Below, piece by piece: positions 16,415-26,400 of a stretch of DNA of 64,000 nt. A program made the position numbers and the translations under genes. The notes beneath the pieces are model-generated. The model was not told where the DNA came from. It saw nothing but the letters and a program-made list of their open reading frames with translations, and ran no database searches. Location of the stretch: NCBI GenBank assembly GCA_031459855.1, contig JAVKHP010000001.1:2687906-2751905 (forward strand). Direction: 5' to 3'. This DNA is from Armatimonadota bacterium. Lineage in GTDB: Bacteria > Sysuimicrobiota > Sysuimicrobiia > Sysuimicrobiales > Humicultoraceae. The stretch's first letter is position 1. Each line of letters begins with the position of its first letter.

Positions 16415-17008
16415 ATGCGTACCGTTGCCCTGACCTTGCTGGTCCTTGCCCTCGCCCTCCCCGCCTGGGGACTCGGGCCGCACGTCACAGCCCTGCCGGC
16501 CGCCGCACCCGCGGCAGTGCCTGCGGACGTCGGGTCCAAGGTTGCGGCCGCGCGAGCGGCCACGGCCAGGTACGCCACCGACCTGGAACGCGCCAAGGCC
16601 GACGGTTACGAGATCATCACGCCCATGATCCCGAACATGGGTTATCACTTCTTGAATCCCAAGATCGAGGGGTTTGACGTGACGAAGCCGCCGATCCTGG
16701 TCTACGTACGGGGCGGCGACGCCTGGCAGCTCGTCGCGGTGGAGTGGGTGTGGACGACGAGGCCCGCCACCCCGCCCATCCAGGGAGCACGCTACGGCTC
16801 ATTCGGCGCGGCCTGCCACTATAAGGACGGCTCGTTCGTCATGGCGAATGTCCAGGCGAAGTGCGGCCACGCCAACGCCAAGACTGGCGCCGCGTTCAAC
16901 TTCTGGCATCCCCCGCTCGTCACACTGCACTTTTGGATCTGGTATCCCAACCCGGACGGCCTGTTCGCGGAGTTCAACCCGCTGCTAACCCCGTTCAATA
17001 AGGATTGA
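16415..17008 (+). CDS. Secreted hypothetical protein
   Basis: 197 residues. A signal peptide is clear: MRT, then a hydrophobic stretch ending LALPAWG, with cleavage probably between 19 and 30. An Ala-rich linker leads into a compact domain with NMGYHFLNP (about 74), LVAVEWVW, FGAACHYKDGS and the closing FWHPPLVTLHFWIWYPNPDG-type aromatic segment. I know similar uncharacterised secreted proteins but no function. ATG at 16415 follows AGGAGGAG and lies ten bases after the DUF4242 gene. A strong terminator follows, so the two form a small operon. Confidence 0.75.
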   Translation: MRTVALTLLVLALALPAWGLGPHVTALPAAAPAAVPADVGSKVAAARAATARYATDLERAKADGYEIITPMIPNMGYHFLNPKIEGFDVTKPPILVYVRGGDAWQLVAVEWVWTTRPATPPIQGARYGSFGAACHYKDGSFVMANVQAKCGHANAKTGAAFNFWHPPLVTLHFWIWYPNPDGLFAEFNPLLTPFNKD

Positions 17009-17014
17009 TGCGAA

Positions 17015-17046
17015 CGATGGGGAGGGCCAAATGGCCCTCCCCATCG
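17015..17046 (+). terminator. Perfect hairpin terminator
   Basis: Fourteen-base perfect stem (cgatggggagggcc with its complement) and the loop aaat, six bases after the stop. A short tccc rather than a T run follows. Confidence 0.7.
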
Positions 17047-17244
17047 TCCCGCCATGCGTCGCCTCGCGCTTGCGATGCAAGAGCAGAGGCACGCTCCCGG
17101 GCGACCGGGGGCGCAGCGGTAGAGGCAGAGTTGCTCAAGTCGCGTGCGGGCCTGCGGGCACGGGCAGACACCGGCGCTCAGGCGCTGCTCGATGTAGGGC
17201 TTGCAGGGGTCGAGCCTAGTGGGTGGAACCGCGACCAGGCGCCC
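17047..17244. other. Intergenic, mostly featureless
   Basis: No gene is supported. Near its end, gggtggaaccgcg at 17221-17233 matches the T-box core almost perfectly, yet no stem I, specifier or terminator could be recognised around it. Confidence 0.4.
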
Positions 17245-17273
17245 TTGCGCGGGCCGCAGCGCTCGCCTATCCT
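17245..17273 (+). promoter_or_regulatory. Promoter placing the start codon at about +1
   Basis: TTGCGC (17245-17250), a 17-base spacer and TATCCT (17268-17273). The GTG start of the next gene begins at 17281, seven bases past the -10, so the transcript would be leaderless or nearly so. Confidence 0.5.
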
Positions 17274-17280
17274 AGGGACC

Positions 17281-17988
17281 GTGCACGCGCTCATCCTTGC
17301 CGGCGGCCGCGGGGAGCGCCTGCGGCCGTTCACCGAAGACCGTCCCAAGCCCATGGTGGAGATCATGGGCGTCCCGATCCTCGCCTACCAGCTGCACTGG
17401 CTGCAGACCCAGGGGGTCGACGAGGTGGTCATCGCCTGCGGCTACCGGCACGAGGTGATCACCGACTACTTCGGCGACGGCGCCAAGTGGGGCATGCGCA
17501 TCCACTACGCGGTCGAAGACGAGCCGCTGGGTCGCGGCGGCGCCATCAAGCACGCCTACCGCCAGCTGCCCGGCGCCCCCGACCTCGTGGTCGCCACCAA
17601 CGGCGACGTGATCACCAACCTGCCGCTGCTGCCCGTGGTGGAGCACCACCGGGCGCAAGGCGTCCTGGCCACCGTGGTCCTGACCCCCTACGTGAGCACC
17701 TACGGCCTCGTCGAGGTCGACGAGCGCAACCGCGTCGTGGCGTTTCACGAAAAGCCGACCCTGCCCTACTGGGTGAACGCCGGCATCTACGTGCTCTCCC
17801 GGCAGGCCATCGAGCAGTTCCCGGACGCCGGCGACCACGAGACCACGACGTTCCCTGCGCTGGCGGCAGCCGGCCAGCTCGGCGCATACAAGTCCACGGC
17901 TTACTGGCGGGCCGTCGACACCGTGAAGGACCTCTCGGAGGTCCGGAAGGAGCTCGAGCGCCGCCTCCTCACCGCGTTCCTGGCGTAG
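17281..17988 (+). CDS. NDP-sugar nucleotidyltransferase
   Basis: A 235-residue sugar-1-phosphate nucleotidyltransferase (RfbA/GMP-PP/GlmU-head fold). It begins VHALILAGGRGERLRPFTEDRPKPM, with the G-rich nucleotide loop and the PKP motif. NGDVITN supplies the metal Asp and VNAGIYVLS the late conserved motif. The nucleotide and sugar are not certain; sequences of this type often handle mannose- or glucose-1-phosphate. GTG at 17281 is chosen because the family begins exactly here. No ribosome site is seen, which fits the leaderless promoter. It has no visible operon partner. Confidence 0.87.
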   Translation: MHALILAGGRGERLRPFTEDRPKPMVEIMGVPILAYQLHWLQTQGVDEVVIACGYRHEVITDYFGDGAKWGMRIHYAVEDEPLGRGGAIKHAYRQLPGAPDLVVATNGDVITNLPLLPVVEHHRAQGVLATVVLTPYVSTYGLVEVDERNRVVAFHEKPTLPYWVNAGIYVLSRQAIEQFPDAGDHETTTFPALAAAGQLGAYKSTAYWRAVDTVKDLSEVRKELERRLLTAFLA

Positions 17989-18095
17989 GGCGGGCCCACG
18001 CGGGACCGGGCGAACCTGCCGCGGACGGCGTAGCCTCACCGCGCGCGGGACCGCCGAGCGTCGAGGGCCTGCCTGGGGGCGTTCGTCTCGCATCC

Positions 18096-18566
18096 TCACC
18101 GTGTGCGCGGGACCGCCGGCTGTTCCTCGCCGACCTCCAGCAACAGGGTCACCGGCCCGTCGTTGGCGATCTCCACCAGCATGCGGGCGCCGAACCGGCC
18201 GGTAGCGACCCGCAGGCCGCGCGCCCGCAGGCCCGCGGCCACGCGCTCGCACAGGGGCGCGGCGCGCGCCGACGGGGCCGCTCGCGTGAACGACGGCCGG
18301 CGCCCGCGACTGGTATCGCCGTAGAGGGTGAATTGCGGCACCAGCAGCACCTCGCCCCCAACCTCGAGCAGCGAGCGGTTGAGCTTGCCGGCCTCGTCGT
18401 CGAACAGCCGCAGGTGCGCCAGCTTGTCGGCCATGGCGTCGGCGTCGGCCACCGTATCCCCCTCGCCCACACCGAGGAGGACCACGACACCGCGGCCGAT
18501 GCTCCCGACGACCTCGTCGCCGACCCGCACCGCACCGCGGGCGACCCGCTGGACCACCGCGCGCAC
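18096..18566 (-). CDS. dtd: D-aminoacyl-tRNA deacylase
   Basis: Removes D-amino acids and glycine mischarged onto tRNA. The 156-residue protein begins VRAVVQRVARGAV, as in the family, and keeps the Gly-cisPro region NDGPVT near the C terminus. The usual SQFTL appears as PQFTLYGDTSRGRRPSF: the Ser is Pro, so the motif should be checked. GTG at 18566 has GAGGT five bases upstream. It lies downstream of two minus-strand PLP-enzyme genes; rel, a common dtd neighbour, is 2.5 kb upstream. Confidence 0.9.
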   Translation of the reverse strand: MRAVVQRVARGAVRVGDEVVGSIGRGVVVLLGVGEGDTVADADAMADKLAHLRLFDDEAGKLNRSLLEVGGEVLLVPQFTLYGDTSRGRRPSFTRAAPSARAAPLCERVAAGLRARGLRVATGRFGARMLVEIANDGPVTLLLEVGEEQPAVPRTR

Positions 18567-18639
18567 GGCTACCTCGCGTACCGGCGGCACGCCAGAGGAC
18601 GGACGGGGCACCACGGACAGCCCATCGCTCCCGACAGGG

Positions 18640-19848
18640 CTACGCCGGTGCGCCCGCGGCCAGCACGTCGGCGAGGGCTGCCACCACCTGCGCGTTGTCC
18701 TCGGGCGTGTTGTAGAAGTACGGCGAGAGACGCACGATGCCCGGCCGGGCGTCCACGATGATACCGCGCGCCCGCAGCGCGGCCACCACGCCGGGCGGAT
18801 CCGGCACCGGCACCGTCACGATGCCGGCGTGCCCGTCCAGGTGGGCCGGCACCCGCGGGGCGAGCCCAACCGTCCGCAGCCGGTCCACCAGGTCGGCCAC
18901 GAGCTCCAGCTGGCGGTGCCGCAGGCGCGCCGTCCCCACCTCGAGCACGATCTCCAGCCCCGCGTCGGCGGCGTACGCCGCGGCCACCGCCGGCGTGCCG
19001 CCCTCGAAGCGCCGCGCGTCCGCCGCGGGCTCGAAGCGGTCGGTGCGGAACGCGAACTGGTCGCGGTGGGCGAACCATCCCACCGCCGACGGGTGGAGGC
19101 GCTCATGCAGCTCGCGGCGCACGTAGAGGAACGCGAACCCCGGGCCCCCGAGCAGCCACTTCAGCCCGCCGGTCACCAGGAAGTCCACCCCCAGCGCGCG
19201 CACGTCGGTGGGGAGCTGACCCGTGGCCTGGTAGGCGTCGATCAGGCACAGGGCACCGTGCCGGTGCGCCAGGTCGGCCAGCGCGGCCACGTCCTGCACG
19301 TAGCCGCTGGTGTAGTACACCTGCGAGGCGACGACCAGCGCCGTGCGGGCGTCCACGGCGGCAGCGTATGCGTCGACGGGCGTCGTGGGCGCCTCCGGGT
19401 CGCCCACCACGACCGGCTCCACGCCGGCCGGCTGTCTGGCCAGCCACTGGTAGACGGCGGTGGGGAAGTCCAGCCGGCTGGTCACGACACGGGGCCGCCG
19501 TGGGTCCCAGACCGCGCTGGCCACCGCCGTCAGCGCCGCGGTGATCGAGGGGAAGAGCGCGATCTCTTCGGGTGCTGCGCCGACGACGCGCGCGCACTTT
19601 GCGCGCAGGGCGCTCAAGCGCTCCCACCAGGGCCCGTACCAGGCCGCGGCGCCGTGCTCGTGCCAGAGCGCGAGGAACTGGCGCACCGCAGCCTCCACCC
19701 GCACGGACAGCGCGCCCAGCGAGCAGGTGTTGAAGTACAGTGCGCGCTCGAAGATCGGAAACTCCTGGCGCCAGCGCCGCCAGGCCGGCGCGCCGTCGTC
19801 CGTCGCGGGTGGCCGTGCTGCGCTCACCACCGCGGCCACCCACCGCAC
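18640..19848 (-). CDS. Class V aminotransferase-fold PLP enzyme
   Basis: About 402 residues of the cysteine desulfurase/kynureninase/isopenicillin-epimerase superfamily. The PLP Lys is in VTGGLKWLLGGPG, and the cofactor Asp in LIDAYQATGQLP. YFNTCSLGALS gives the N-terminal phosphate-loop region. No catalytic Cys loop typical of IscS is clear, so a desulfurase role is not supported. Four GTG codons lie close together at the 5' end (19848, 19839, 19830, 19827); the true start is uncertain. It probably forms a unit with the aminotransferase upstream. Confidence 0.75.
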   Translation of the reverse strand: MRWVAAVVSAARPPATDDGAPAWRRWRQEFPIFERALYFNTCSLGALSVRVEAAVRQFLALWHEHGAAAWYGPWWERLSALRAKCARVVGAAPEEIALFPSITAALTAVASAVWDPRRPRVVTSRLDFPTAVYQWLARQPAGVEPVVVGDPEAPTTPVDAYAAAVDARTALVVASQVYYTSGYVQDVAALADLAHRHGALCLIDAYQATGQLPTDVRALGVDFLVTGGLKWLLGGPGFAFLYVRRELHERLHPSAVGWFAHRDQFAFRTDRFEPAADARRFEGGTPAVAAAYAADAGLEIVLEVGTARLRHRQLELVADLVDRLRTVGLAPRVPAHLDGHAGIVTVPVPDPPGVVAALRARGIIVDARPGIVRLSPYFYNTPEDNAQVVAALADVLAAGAPA

Positions 19849-19882
19849 GCGTTGGTGTACCTGCTCGGCACGGCGCGGTCTG

Positions 19883-21064
19883 CTACGCCTGTCGCGCGGG
19901 CTCCAGCGCCCGCAGACGGCGGCGTACCTCCTCGAGGGTCTCGCGGCGCTTGGGGTAGGCGAACCGCACGTACCGCCGGCCCGCGGCGGGCTCGTGGTAG
20001 AAGCTGCTGCCCGGCACGACCCCGACCCCGCAGCGCTCGACCAGCATGCGGGCGAAGGCGACGTCGTCGAGGCTCCCGAACCGGCTGGTGTCGGCCATGA
20101 TGTAGTAGGCGCCGCGGGGAGCCAGACACCGGAACCCGGCGTCGGTCAGGATCGCCAGCAGCAGGTCGCGCTTCTCCTGGTAGCTGGCGGCCAGCTGGGT
20201 GTAGTACTCCCGCGGGAACCGCAACGCGACGGCGCCAGCCTCCTGGAGCGCCGCGGCCGCGCCCACCGTCAGGAAGTCGTGCGCCTTCCGGATGCCGTCG
20301 GCGATGGCGGGGTCCCCGGCGATGGCCCAGCCCACCCGCCAGCCGGTGACGCTGTAGGTCTTGGACATGCTGTTGATGGTGACGGTGCGCTCGAACATGC
20401 CGGGCAGCGCCGCCAGGCTGACGTGCACGGCACCGTCGTAGACGATGTGCTCGTACACCTCGTCGGTGATGGCCAGGGCGTCCCACTGCTGGCACAGCGC
20501 CGCGATCTGCTCCAGCTCGCCCCGACTGAACACCTTGCCCGTGGGGTTGTGGGGGGTGTTCACGATGATCGCCCGTGTGCGCGGGCCAAACGCGGCTTGC
20601 AGATCGTCAGGGTCGAACGGCACGCCGGGGGCATCGAGGTCGAGGCGGACGTAGCGCAGGGTCGCCCCCGACAGCAGCGCGTCGGGCCCGTAGTTCTCGT
20701 AGAAGGGCTCGAACACCACCACCTCGTCGCCCGGGTCCAGTACGGCCAGCAGCGTGGCCATCATGGCCTCGGTGGCGCCGCAGGTCACCGTGATGTGCCG
20801 GTCGGGATCCACCGCCAGCCCGTTGTACCACGCGACCTTCTCGGCCAGCGCTGCCCGGAAGCGCGGCGACCCCCAGGTGACGGCGTACTGGTTCCACCCG
20901 TCGCGCAGCGCCTGGACGGCCGCCTCCACCAGCTCGGCCGGCGCGTCGAAGTCGGGGAACCCTTGGGCCAGGTTGATGCCCTGGTGCTGCTCCGTGATGC
21001 GGGTCATCTCCCGGATGACCGACTCCGTGAACAGGTTCACCCGTGCCGCTGTCGTCCGCCTCAC
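19883..21064 (-). CDS. Class I/II pyridoxal-phosphate aminotransferase
   Basis: A 393-residue fold-type I aminotransferase. NLAQGFPDFDAP begins the core and VTCGATEAMMAT binds PLP phosphate. NTPHNPTGKVFS holds the conserved Asn, and NSMSKTYSVTGWRVGW carries the PLP Lys. The closest recognisable group is the kynurenine/methionine aminotransferase branch (YbdL-like), judged by NLAQGFPDF. The substrate is inference. GTG at 21064 has AAGGAGGT six bases upstream. It follows rel on the same strand. Confidence 0.87.
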   Translation of the reverse strand: MRRTTAARVNLFTESVIREMTRITEQHQGINLAQGFPDFDAPAELVEAAVQALRDGWNQYAVTWGSPRFRAALAEKVAWYNGLAVDPDRHITVTCGATEAMMATLLAVLDPGDEVVVFEPFYENYGPDALLSGATLRYVRLDLDAPGVPFDPDDLQAAFGPRTRAIIVNTPHNPTGKVFSRGELEQIAALCQQWDALAITDEVYEHIVYDGAVHVSLAALPGMFERTVTINSMSKTYSVTGWRVGWAIAGDPAIADGIRKAHDFLTVGAAAALQEAGAVALRFPREYYTQLAASYQEKRDLLLAILTDAGFRCLAPRGAYYIMADTSRFGSLDDVAFARMLVERCGVGVVPGSSFYHEPAAGRRYVRFAYPKRRETLEEVRRRLRALEPARQA

Positions 21065-21104
21065 CCTCGACCTCCTTGCACGCTTCCGGGGAATGGCCGG
21101 CCGC

Positions 21105-23321
21105 TCAGGTGGGCACCACCCGGGCGACGCTGAAGACCTCGGGCACCTTCTCGATCTTCTGCATCACCCCATGGAGCTGGCCGACGTTGCGAATGTCCAG
21201 CACGATGTTGGTCACCGCCACCTTGTCCTTGCGAATGCGGGCGTTCACCGAGACCACGTTGGTCTTGGTCTCCGCGATGGCGGCCAGGATGTCCTTGAGC
21301 AGCCCCACCCGGTCGAACGCCTCCACCTCCACCTCCACCTGGTAGGGGCCCTCGTGGGTGCGCTCCCACTCCACCTCCATGACGCGCTCGGGGTGCGCGC
21401 GCAGGAAGGCGATGTTGGGACAGTCGCTCCGGTGGATCGTCACGCCTCGCCCCCGGGTGACGTAGCCGACGATCCGGTCCCCGGGCAGCGGCGTGCAGCA
21501 GCGGGCGAAGTGCATCAGGACGTTGTCGACCCCGCGCACGCGCACGCCGCGCGACGCCTGGGCCGGCGGCGCGGCCGAGGGTACGGGCGCCGCGGGGGCC
21601 TCCGCGGCCGGCGCCTCGCCCCGCAGCGCAGCGACCACCTGCAGCAGCGAGACGTCGCCGTTGCCGATGGCGGCCAGCAGCTCCTCCTCGGACCGCAGCC
21701 GGAACTGCTCGGCGACCTCGCGCAGGCGCTCGGCCTTCATGGCCGCGGCCACGGCGCCGGTGCGGCGCAGCTCGCGCTCCAGCAGCTCCCGGCCCCGGGC
21801 CACGTTCTCCTGGTGGCGCTCGCGCTTGAACCACTGCTTGATCTTCGAGCGGGCGTTGCTGGTGACCACGAACGTCAGCCAGTCGCGGCTCGGCCCCGGG
21901 CTCGACTTGTTGGTCACGATCTCCACGATGTCGCCGGTGTGGAGCTTGTGCGACAGGGGCACCAGCCGCCCGTTCACCCGGGCGCCCACGGTGTGGTGGC
22001 CGACGTCGGTGTGGATGCGGTAGGCGAAGTCGACCGGTGTGGCACCCGCCGGGAGGTCGATGACGTCGCCCTTGGGGGTGAACACGAACACCTCGTTCTG
22101 GAACAGGTCCAGCCGCACCGACTCCACGAACTCCCGGGCGTCGGCGAGGTCCTGCTGCCACTCCAGCAGCTGCCGCAGCCACGCCAGCTTGCGCTCGACC
22201 TCGCGTTCGGCGGCCGAGCCCTGCTTGTACTTCCAGTGGGCCGCGATCCCGTACTCCGCCTCGTGGTGCATCTGGTGGGTGCGGATCTGGATCTCCAGCG
22301 GCTCGCCCTCGTAGAGCACGGCGGTGTGCAGCGACTGGTAGCCGCTGGTCTTGGGGGTGGCGATGTAGTCGTCGAACTCGCCGGGAATGGGCTTCCACAG
22401 CGAGTGCACCACGCCCAGCGCCGCGTAGCAGTCCTTCACGTCGTCCACCAGGACGCGGATGCCCAGCCGGTCGTAGATCCGGGCGATGCTCTGGCCAGCG
22501 TACTTGGGCCGCTGCAACTTCTTCCAGATGCTGTAGAGGTGCTTGGGGCGCCCGGTGATGTGCCGGCGGTCGACCTTGATGCCCGCCTTCTGCAGCTCGC
22601 GATGCAGCACGGCGCACACCCGGTCCACCAGCGCCTGGCGGGCCTCTTCGGCCTGCGCCAGCTCCCGGGCGAGCTCGGCGTAGGTCTCGGGGTGCAGCTC
22701 GCGGAACGCCAGGTCCTCCAGCTCCTTCTGGAGGCTCCCGATCCCCAGGCGTTCGGCCAGCGGGGCGTAGATGTCCAGGGTCTCCTGGGCCGTGCGCTTG
22801 CGCTTCCACTCGGGCAGGGGCGCGATCGTCCGCATGTTGTGGAGCCGGTCGGCGAGCTTGATGAGCACGATGCGGACGTCGTTGGCCATGGCCAGGAACA
22901 TCTTGCGCAGGCTCTCGGCCTGGCGTTCTTCGCGGCTCTGCCACTCGATCTTGCCCAGCTTGGTCACCCCGTCGACCAGGCCGGCGATCTCGGCGCCAAA
23001 TCGCTCCCGCAGCTCGGCCGCCTCCACGCCGGTGTCCTCCAGGACGTCGTGGAGCAGGGCCGCCGCCACGGTCGTGGGGTCGAGGTGCAGGTCCGCCAGG
23101 ATCGTGGCCACGGCCACGCAGTGCGAGATGTAGGGATCCCCCGATGCCCGCATCTGGCCCTCGTGGGCCTGGGCAGCGGCCAGGTACGCGTCACGCACCA
23201 CGTCCAGGTCGGCCTTGGGGAACCGCTGGCGCAGCGTCGCCACCAGGCTCTGCACCTCGGGTGGCAGCGCCTGGAAGCTGCGGGGTTGTCGGAACAGGTC
23301 CAGCCACTTCACCGGCGTCAC
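21105..23321 (-). CDS. rel: Bifunctional (p)ppGpp synthetase/hydrolase
   Basis: Long-form Rel/SpoT homologue of about 738 residues. The HD hydrolase domain has SHCVAVATILADL and LLHDVLEDT (about residues 65-100), so hydrolysis is probably active. The synthetase domain is seen in GRPKHLYSIWKKLQ and TSGYQSLHTAVLYEG. TGS follows (VFVFTPKGDVIDLPAGATPVDFAY), then the zinc-finger-like HFARCCTPLPGD and a C-terminal ACT domain (VEVEAFDRVGLLKDILAAI). GTG at 23321 and GTG at 23312 are both possible starts; neither has a strong ribosome site. Confidence 0.94.
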   Translation of the reverse strand: MTPVKWLDLFRQPRSFQALPPEVQSLVATLRQRFPKADLDVVRDAYLAAAQAHEGQMRASGDPYISHCVAVATILADLHLDPTTVAAALLHDVLEDTGVEAAELRERFGAEIAGLVDGVTKLGKIEWQSREERQAESLRKMFLAMANDVRIVLIKLADRLHNMRTIAPLPEWKRKRTAQETLDIYAPLAERLGIGSLQKELEDLAFRELHPETYAELARELAQAEEARQALVDRVCAVLHRELQKAGIKVDRRHITGRPKHLYSIWKKLQRPKYAGQSIARIYDRLGIRVLVDDVKDCYAALGVVHSLWKPIPGEFDDYIATPKTSGYQSLHTAVLYEGEPLEIQIRTHQMHHEAEYGIAAHWKYKQGSAAEREVERKLAWLRQLLEWQQDLADAREFVESVRLDLFQNEVFVFTPKGDVIDLPAGATPVDFAYRIHTDVGHHTVGARVNGRLVPLSHKLHTGDIVEIVTNKSSPGPSRDWLTFVVTSNARSKIKQWFKRERHQENVARGRELLERELRRTGAVAAAMKAERLREVAEQFRLRSEEELLAAIGNGDVSLLQVVAALRGEAPAAEAPAAPVPSAAPPAQASRGVRVRGVDNVLMHFARCCTPLPGDRIVGYVTRGRGVTIHRSDCPNIAFLRAHPERVMEVEWERTHEGPYQVEVEVEAFDRVGLLKDILAAIAETKTNVVSVNARIRKDKVAVTNIVLDIRNVGQLHGVMQKIEKVPEVFSVARVVPT

Positions 23322-23409
23322 CCGCGCCGGGCCGCATGTCGCCCGACGCCGCGACAATATCGTAGCAAATTCGCGGTGGACGACCGGCTCCCTGCGCCCT
23401 GCGCCCCGC

Positions 23410-26400
23410 CTACCCGGCGGCCAGGTCGGCCAGCAGCGTGGCGGCGGGCCCGCCTGCCCAGGCGCGCAGGGCGGCCAGGGCCGCTCGCGCGCGCTCACCC
23501 TCGACGTACCGCAAAGATCGATGCAGCGGCACGCGCCCGGCCACGTCGGCCAGCGTGTAGCGCACCGTCCCCAGATCCTCGCGGGTGAGCACGCCGGCCT
23601 CGGTCAGGATCGCCAGCGCGGCCTCGAGCTGGAGCGGACTGCAGCCACTCCCCTCCAGCACGGGCGACTGGTCCGGTGCGCCCGCGACAGTCCCTCCGGC
23701 CGCGCGGATGGCGCGGTAGCAGCGTACGAGCACGTCCCGCGGGGGAAACGTCTCCGCCAGCGCACCCTCGGCCGCCGCCAGGTGGTCGGGGCCGTACGCC
23801 AGGATCACCGTCGCGCGCCGCCCGTCCGCCCCGGCCAGGGCCAGCTCCTCGACGGCCAGCAGGGGATCGGGACGGAGGCCCAGCGCGACGACGCGGCGCA
23901 CATCGGGGCAGATCGCGGGCGCGGTCGCGTGCGTCCCCAGCACCAGGCAGTCGAGCCGGCCGGCCCCGAACAGGTCCTCGAGCACCCGGCGCAGGGTCGC
24001 GGGCAGCCCGGCGTGGTAGTACGCGATACGGTCGTCCCGTCCGTCCTGGCGCATCCCTGCGGCGACCGTCACGCTGGTGGCGGGGTCGGCGACGATCACG
24101 ACGGTCTTCCCGTCCTTGCCGTTCGCCCTCGGGCCTGCCCAGACGTCGGCCCCGCCGCCACGGCGGTCGACCAGCCTCAGGGTCTCGCGTGCTCCGCCGC
24201 CGACCGCCACCATCGACAGACCGCGGGCCGCACACCGACGCACCAGAGCGTCCGGCAGCGGGCCCACCACGAGTCGCACGACCTCGCCGGCACGGTCCAG
24301 CAGGCGCTCGAGATCCTCTGCCGCCAGCGCGTCGGCCACGACGATGGCCGCAGCCACGGCGTCGGGGTGACGTTCCACCCACGGCAGCGATGCGATGAGC
24401 ACGTCGAGCCGGTCCCCGGCCAGCGCTTCGGCCACCCGGCCGGCGACGGTCGGCGAGGCCGCGCCGTGGATGGCGGCCGCGCGCACGCCAAGAGCTCGCA
24501 ACCACGGCGCGGCGAGCTCCCACCACGCGTCGGCCACCGCTGCGCGCGGCACGGCCAGCACCGTGGGGCGTCGTCCGCGTGCCAGCACCGCAAGGGCAGC
24601 GATGATCGCGGAGGACACCAGCCCGCGTCCGGGGCCCAGGGGCACCACCAGGCGCTCGCCACGGCGCAGACGCCCCCACGCGTCACGCTGCGCACAGGTG
24701 GGCGCACGGCCGCGCAGCAGACCGGCCACGAGCGCGTCCGGGACGTCGGTCTCCTCCGGCCAGTGCACCCGGCTGATGGTGTCGTCTGCCTCCGGATCGG
24801 CCACCCCGGTGCGCTCGACCAGGATGTTGAGGCCCCAGGACCGCGCACCGCCGCCGGTCACCGCGGTGGCCGTGGCGACGTACCGTGCGCCGGCGTCCAT
24901 GGCAGGGGCGAGGTGCGCGGCGAGGCGCGCCCGCAGAAACCCCAGGTGCGTGCCATCCAGCCGGCAGACCGCGATGGCATACGGGTCGCGCGGGTTGGAC
25001 GGCTCGCGTACCAGACGCAGCCGCTCCCCGGGCTGCACCCTGGGCACCACGGCCTGTCGTCCGGCGTAGGTCACCCCCACGACCTTGGTGTGGAATGCGC
25101 CGGCGTGCTCCAGCGGGCGTCGGCCGCTCTCGAGCGCATCGAGGTAGTCGGACGCCCGGGCGAACAACCGCTCGAGCACCTGGCGCGTATCGGTCGCCAC
25201 CGCGTCCAGGTCGACCCCCGGTGTGACCATGTCCACGGCGACCAGCCGGAGCGCAGGGGCATCGCCCCAGGTGTCCAGCGCGAGGGTGTACGCAAGGTCC
25301 ACCGAGGCCTGGGTGAAGGCCAGGAGTTCGGCCTTCTCGCCTTCCCGGAAGGCGATCACTTCTGCCGTACGGTGGCCGTCGCCGACCACCAGGCGCAAGT
25401 GCGTCCCGTCGCCGACGAGGCGTGTCGCCACCGCCCGCAGCCCGCGGGTAGCGAACACCGGCTCGGGGTTGCCCGGGCCGTGAGGGGCCAGGAGGCCCAG
25501 GGCGTCGACGAGGTCCTGGGAGAGAGCCTCCAAACCCACCTCCGCGTCGATCGCCACGATCGGGCGCAGGTCGTCGGCCGTGACCCTGGCTGCCACGGCG
25601 TCCTCGAACGCGCGGGCGAAGGCGTCGACGGCATCGGCGGCGATGGACAGGCCGGCGGCCATGGCGTGGCCCCCGTAGGCCAGCAGGTGGCTGTCCGCCG
25701 CGCGCAGCGCCTCGACCAGATGAACCGCGGGGACGCTGCGCGCCGAGCCCCGGCCGCTGCTACCCTCCAGGGCGATCAGCACCACCGGGCGGTACAGGCG
25801 CTCTGCCAGCTGGGAGGCCACGATCCCGACCACGCCCGGATGCCATCCTTCCTGCGCCAGGACCACCGCCAGGCGCACCCCCAGCCCATCCCGCTGCACG
25901 CGCTCGAGCGCCTCGGCGAACACGGCGTCACACAGCTGGCGCCGCTGCCCGTTCAACCGATCGAGGGTCTGCGCCAGCGCGCGTGCCTCCTGCGGGTCCT
26001 CGGTGAGTAGCAGGCGCACGGCGTCCCGGGCGTCGGCCAGCCGACCGGCGGCGTTGAGCCGCGGCGCCAGGCCATGCGAGACGTCCCGCACCACAAACGG
26101 CGACCGCAGCCCGGCGACGTCGGCGAGCGCGGCCAGGCCCGGCAACGTTCGGCGGGCGAGGTGCGCCAGTCCGACGGCGACCAGCACGCGGTTGTCGTCG
26201 AGCAACGTCACCGCATCGGCGATCGTGCCCACGGCGGCCAGCGCGACCAGGTCCGCGGGCACCATATGGCCCCGGCGGGCGAACAGCGCGCGGGCGAGCT
26301 GGAGGGCCAGTCCCGCAGCGCAGTAGTCCCCTGGGCGGGGCGACTGCCGTTTGGGGTTGACGAGGGCGGCAACGGCGGGGAGCTGCTCCGGGGGCTCGTG

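Noticed and set aside
18640-19848. Cysteine desulfurase (iscS) for mnmA
   Set aside because: No catalytic Cys loop is recognisable and the gene is far from mnmA; only the fold is supported.
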